From NCBI RefSeq assembly GCF_003855095.1, contig NZ_CP033972.1, positions 2,232,001 through 2,296,000 of the forward strand: a DNA stretch of 64,000 bases, written 5' to 3'. How positions within the stretch are numbered: the first letter of the stretch is position 1; each line of letters starts with the position of its first letter. Both the position numbers and the translations under genes were made by a program. Shown piece after piece: positions 60,880 to 64,000 of the stretch. The notes under the pieces are model-generated. The model did not search any database. It was not told where the DNA came from and saw only the letters and a program-made list of their open reading frames with translations. This DNA comes from Gordonia insulae. Lineage in GTDB: Bacteria > Actinomycetota > Actinomycetes > Mycobacteriales > Mycobacteriaceae.

Positions 60880-61656
60880 ATGAACCAATCAGAACTGGTG
60901 ATCGTCGAGCATTCAGGGTCCACGTGCACCATCACCCTCAATCGCCCGGAGGCCCGCAATGCACTGTCGCAGGCGCTGAACCATGAACTCGTGGCCGCCG
61001 TCGACGACGTGGACGCAGACCCGGCCGTGGCGGTCATCCTGTTGACCGGTGCCGGTGGGTCTTTCTGTTCCGGAGTGGATTTGAAGGAACTCGCGCAGAG
61101 GGGGTTCACCGGAAGCGAGAAGACCGAGAACTGCATCGATCGCGTCGCCGCCTGCACGACACCAGTTGTCGGACTCGTGGACGGGCCGGCCGTGACCGGC
61201 GGCTTCGAGCTTGCGCTGGCGTGCGATTTCCTCATCGCATCTGCGACAGCTCGGTTCGCCGACACCCACTCTCGGGTAGGTATCGTCCCGGGCGGTGGGC
61301 TCACCGCACGATTGGCGGAGGCGGTAGGGATTCGCCGGGCCCGGCAGCTCAGCGCCACCGGGCAGTACGTCGATGCAGCCACCGCCCTGCACTGGGGATT
61401 GGTGAACGAAGTAGTCGAGCCGGAACAGTTGCGCGACCGCGGCCTGGCCATCGCCGAATCATTCTGCGCCGCCGATCCGGCCACCCTGAACCAGGTGTGG
61501 GCTCTGTACGACTCGCAGTCCGACGATCGGCTCACCGTTCCCCTCGCCCGTGAGACCGAGATCAACCGGACCTGGACCGCACACGTGAGCTCGTTGGCCG
61601 AATCCACCGCAGCTGTTCTGGATCACGGCCGGGCTCAGAACGCCGACCGTCGATGA
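60880..61656 (+). CDS. Enoyl-CoA hydratase/isomerase family protein
   Basis: A 258-aa crotonase with GGAGAGAG just before the ATG. Oxyanion-hole segments are FCSGVDLKEL (about 63-72) and DGPAVTGGFE (about 100-109). The first acid/base position reads FADTHSRVGIVPGGG, without Glu, a pattern of many EchA paralogues. Divergent from the 4HBT/hydrolase unit and followed by a hairpin at 61699-61739. Confidence 0.88.
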   Translation: MNQSELVIVEHSGSTCTITLNRPEARNALSQALNHELVAAVDDVDADPAVAVILLTGAGGSFCSGVDLKELAQRGFTGSEKTENCIDRVAACTTPVVGLVDGPAVTGGFELALACDFLIASATARFADTHSRVGIVPGGGLTARLAEAVGIRRARQLSATGQYVDAATALHWGLVNEVVEPEQLRDRGLAIAESFCAADPATLNQVWALYDSQSDDRLTVPLARETEINRTWTAHVSSLAESTAAVLDHGRAQNADRR

Positions 61657-61698
61657 GGCCGCCACGCCAGGTGTCCGTCATACCACCCGATTGTCACT

Positions 61699-61739
61699 CG
61701 CCCGGCGCCGTGACCCGTCGTCGGTCTCGGCACCGGGCG
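61699..61739. terminator. Imperfect hairpin between convergent genes
   Basis: Arms CGCCCGGCGCCG and CGGCACCGGGCG pair with one mismatch around a 17-nt loop, between the crotonase (plus) and mycofactocin-type SDR (minus). Confidence 0.55.
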
Positions 61740-61768
61740 GAGCTCGCCACAGCTGTCGCACTGGTGAA

Positions 61769-62638
61769 CTAAGAGCCCGCCGGACCACCCGGCATCTTGA
61801 GAAGCGATCCCGCATCGACCCGCAGTTGTTGACCGGTGACGTAGCGGGAATCGTCTGAGGCGAAGAACAGCACCGCATTCGAGATGTCCACGGGTTCCAC
61901 ATACGGGATGGGCATCGCCTGGAACATGGTGAAGGCCGGCTCCACGTCTTCGCGCGTGGGATTCTCCAGGTCGGGACGGAACATCGAGTAGAGGCCGTCG
62001 TTGTGGAGGAGGTGCGTATTGACGTTGGTCGGATGGATCACATTGACCCTGATGAACTCTGGTGCCAGATGCAAGGCGAGCTGCTCGGCGTAACCCATCA
62101 ACGTCTTCTTCGCCCAGCCGTATCCGGCAGAACCGGGACCCATCGCCGGATTGTCCGTCGTGTTCGGCAGCATCGCTGCCGTCGATCCGGTGATCACCAC
62201 CGAAGCATGCTTACCCAGGTGCGGCATCGCCACAGCGACCGCGTTCATCACACCGACGAGATCGACGTCCACCGCATCGACGAAGTCCGATGCGTGCGGG
62301 TCGCCCATGGCCATCGGCAGGATGCCGGCGTTCGCCACGACGACGTCGAGACGGCCAAGCGCTGCCAGTCCCTCGTCGAGCGCCGACTTCAGCTGCTGCC
62401 GGTCACGCACGTCGGCCTTGACCGTGACGATCCGACGATCGAACTTCTCGACGAGCTTGGCGGTCTCGGCCAGATCCTCCTCGGTGGCAAGCGGATATGG
62501 GTTCGACTCGATCTGCTCGCAGATGTCGACCGCGATGATGTCCGCACCCTCTTCGGCAAGCCGTACCGCGTGGCTTCTCCCCTGCCCGCGTGCCGCACCG
62601 GTGATGAATGCGACTTTGCCTTCGACTCTTCCGGCCAT
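61769..62638 (-). CDS. Mycofactocin-coupled SDR family oxidoreductase
   Basis: A 289-aa SDR. The opening GRVEGKVAFITGAARGQGRSHA, the VDICEQI segment with a long insertion (residues about 43-62), ANAGILP and Tyr-x3-Lys in YGWAKK match the mycofactocin-coupled SDR group. These enzymes keep NAD(H) bound and pass electrons to mycofactocin, a peptide-derived redox cofactor of mycobacteria and relatives. The likely role is alcohol oxidation. It lies 38 bp after an aldehyde dehydrogenase gene, the same pairing as 31956-34366. Confidence 0.9.
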   Translation of the reverse strand: MAGRVEGKVAFITGAARGQGRSHAVRLAEEGADIIAVDICEQIESNPYPLATEEDLAETAKLVEKFDRRIVTVKADVRDRQQLKSALDEGLAALGRLDVVVANAGILPMAMGDPHASDFVDAVDVDLVGVMNAVAVAMPHLGKHASVVITGSTAAMLPNTTDNPAMGPGSAGYGWAKKTLMGYAEQLALHLAPEFIRVNVIHPTNVNTHLLHNDGLYSMFRPDLENPTREDVEPAFTMFQAMPIPYVEPVDISNAVLFFASDDSRYVTGQQLRVDAGSLLKMPGGPAGS

Positions 62639-62676
62639 GATTGATTCTCCTCGTTTGTGTTCGGTGTGGATGGTTG

Positions 62677-64000
62677 TCAGGCGATATCGAGCGGCAACGT
62701 GGTGGCGACCGCCTTGGTCTCGAGGTAGGTCTCGAGTCCCTCGATGCCGCCTTGCCTGCCCACGCCGCTGTGCTTGTACCCGCCGTAGGGCGAGTCAGAC
62801 CCGTAGAACATGCCACCGTTGATCATGAAGGAACCCGTGCGGACGCCACGGGCAATCGTCAGTGCTCGTTCCGGGGATGTGGTGAAGACGGTGCCCGACA
62901 ATCCATAGATGCTGTCGTTGGCGATCCTGATCGCGTCCGCATCGTCATCGAACGGCGTGACCGACAGTACCGGCCCAAAGATCTCGGCCTGCGAGATCGC
63001 AGCCGCATTGTCCACGTCGGCAAAGAGGGTCGGTTGCACGAAGTAGCCCTGGGGCCTGTCCTCGGGAATCCTGCCACCGACGATCAATCGGCCACCCTCG
63101 GCCTCGCCACGTCTGATCAGCTCAAGAATGTTGGTTCGCTGCTTCTCCGTGATCACCGGCCCACAGAAGACGCCGGGGTCGGCCGGATCGCCATAAGGGA
63201 TTGCCGCGTAGATCTCTTCCAGCGCGGCTACCGCTTGGTCGTACTTGGACCGATGGACGAGCAGCCGGGTCGGCAACGCGCAGCCCTGTCCTGCGTGCAT
63301 GCACGCCGACATCGCGGCGGGTAGCGCCGATGCGAGATCCGCATCGTCCAATACGATTCCAGCGCTCTTGCCGCCCAGTTCGAGGAGTAGTTTCTTGAAC
63401 GTGGGGGCCGACTTCTCGGTGATCAGCCGACCCGTCCTGGTCGACCCGGTGAACGAGATCATGTCGACGCGCGGGTCCGTCACCAGTCGCTCGGCGACGG
63501 CGATGTCACTGGTGGTGATGATGTTGACGACGCCGGCCGGGATCTCGGTCTTCTCCGCGATCAGTCGCCCGACCCGGGTCGCATTCCACGGCGTCTCCGA
63601 TGCCGCCTTGATGACCACGGTGTTTCCGGTCGCGAGAATCGGACCGAGCTTGTTGATCAAGATCTCAAAGGGAAAGTTCCACGGGATTATGCCGGCGACG
63701 ACTCCGACAGGTTCCTTGAACACATGCCGCATGTTGGTGATACCGAGCAACGAGCTGTCGGAAAGGCGGCGGTGCCACGGCAGGCCCGCGACCGCTTCGG
63801 CCGGCCAGAGGAGACCGTCTGACAATGGCCAATCAAGCTGTGCCATATAGGTTGTCATCAGTGGCGCACCTGCTTCGATGACCAACTCCAGTCGAAGGAC
63901 CTCTGCCTCGGCACTGATCGCCTCATGCAGTTGATGGAGGCAGCGTTGCCGGAACTCGAGGTCCGTGGCCCAGGACGTGTGGTCAAAGGCGCTCCGGGCG
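62677..64000 (-). CDS. Aldehyde dehydrogenase, N-terminus beyond the window
   Basis: At least 440 residues; the frame runs open through the right edge (visible start of the piece reads ARSAFDHTSWATDLEFRQRC), so the true start lies outside. The catalytic Cys is in AGQGCALPTR and the general-base Glu in LELGGKSAG; IPWNFPFE and FTGSTRTG are the substrate and cofactor motifs. It would oxidise the aldehyde made by the mycofactocin-type SDR. The two genes are 38 bp apart. Confidence 0.93.
   Translation of the reverse strand, partial: ARSAFDHTSWATDLEFRQRCLHQLHEAISAEAEVLRLELVIEAGAPLMTTYMAQLDWPLSDGLLWPAEAVAGLPWHRRLSDSSLLGITNMRHVFKEPVGVVAGIIPWNFPFEILINKLGPILATGNTVVIKAASETPWNATRVGRLIAEKTEIPAGVVNIITTSDIAVAERLVTDPRVDMISFTGSTRTGRLITEKSAPTFKKLLLELGGKSAGIVLDDADLASALPAAMSACMHAGQGCALPTRLLVHRSKYDQAVAALEEIYAAIPYGDPADPGVFCGPVITEKQRTNILELIRRGEAEGGRLIVGGRIPEDRPQGYFVQPTLFADVDNAAAISQAEIFGPVLSVTPFDDDADAIRIANDSIYGLSGTVFTTSPERALTIARGVRTGSFMINGGMFYGSDSPYGGYKHSGVGRQGGIEGLETYLETKAVATTLPLDIA

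Overview
The window is G+C-rich actinobacterial DNA with tightly packed genes and many four-base ATGA/GTGA overlaps. A mycofactocin-type short-chain dehydrogenase, a DUF2889 protein, many FadE/EchA/FadD-like paralogues and steroid-style DUF35/lipid-transfer-protein pairs point to the order Mycobacteriales (Gordonia, Rhodococcus or a relative). That placement is inference from gene content. No rRNA, tRNA, CRISPR array, insertion sequence or integrase was found. Almost every gene encodes an enzyme acting on acyl-CoA thioesters, so this is a large catabolic region.

Layout. (1) 1-4597, plus strand: end of a CaiB-type CoA-transferase, a thiolase-like lipid-transfer protein (Ltp), a DUF35 protein, a natural DUF35-Ltp fusion and an alpha/beta hydrolase. 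(2) 4598-4910: probable remnant of another hydrolase. (3) About 4.9-44.1 kb: a multi-operon catabolic island that looks lower in G+C than its flanks. It holds an SDR, a branched-chain-amino-acid-type ABC importer, five CoA ligases, a tandem CaiB CoA-transferase, five acyl-CoA dehydrogenase polypeptides (two adjacent pairs), three crotonases, a thiolase, two DUF35/Ltp pairs, two amidohydrolase-2 enzymes, an aldehyde dehydrogenase, a TetR regulator and a beta-lactamase-like protein. (4) 44.4-48.0 kb, minus strand: a second amidohydrolase-Ltp-DUF35 operon with a Cys-rich small protein and a thioesterase. (5) 48.2-64 kb: TetR and GntR regulators, a DUF2889 protein, a second thiolase, SDRs, an aldo/keto reductase, crotonases, a luciferase-like monooxygenase, TesB, a third TetR, hydrolases, and a mycofactocin-type SDR beside an aldehyde dehydrogenase cut by the window edge.

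The most striking signal is a perfect 14-bp palindrome, CTATACATGTATAG, with close variants. It occurs about ten times and only between 5.8 and 39.5 kb, in front of nearly every transcription unit of the island and often in the shared space between divergent genes. Twice it sits inside longer perfect palindromes (32 and 28 bp). This looks like the operator of one local regulon, with the TetR at 24833-25432 as the obvious candidate regulator. A second inverted repeat (GTGAAC-2 nt-GTTCAC) lies beside two of these operators.

How the genes may work together (inference). The importer brings in an organic acid or related compound. Aldehyde dehydrogenase and SDR oxidise alcohol or aldehyde groups; ligases and the CoA-transferase activate acids. 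Paired acyl-CoA dehydrogenases, crotonases, SDRs and thiolase carry out beta-oxidation. The DUF35/Ltp pairs probably cut carbon-carbon bonds by retro-aldol or thiolytic chemistry, as Ltp2-ChsH2 does in steroid side-chain degradation. The amidohydrolases are recurrent partners of these pairs and may do ring opening, decarboxylation or hydration. No oxygenase or P450 is present, so the substrate is probably already oxidised, for example a branched or alicyclic (terpenoid-like) acid; its identity cannot be read from the sequence.
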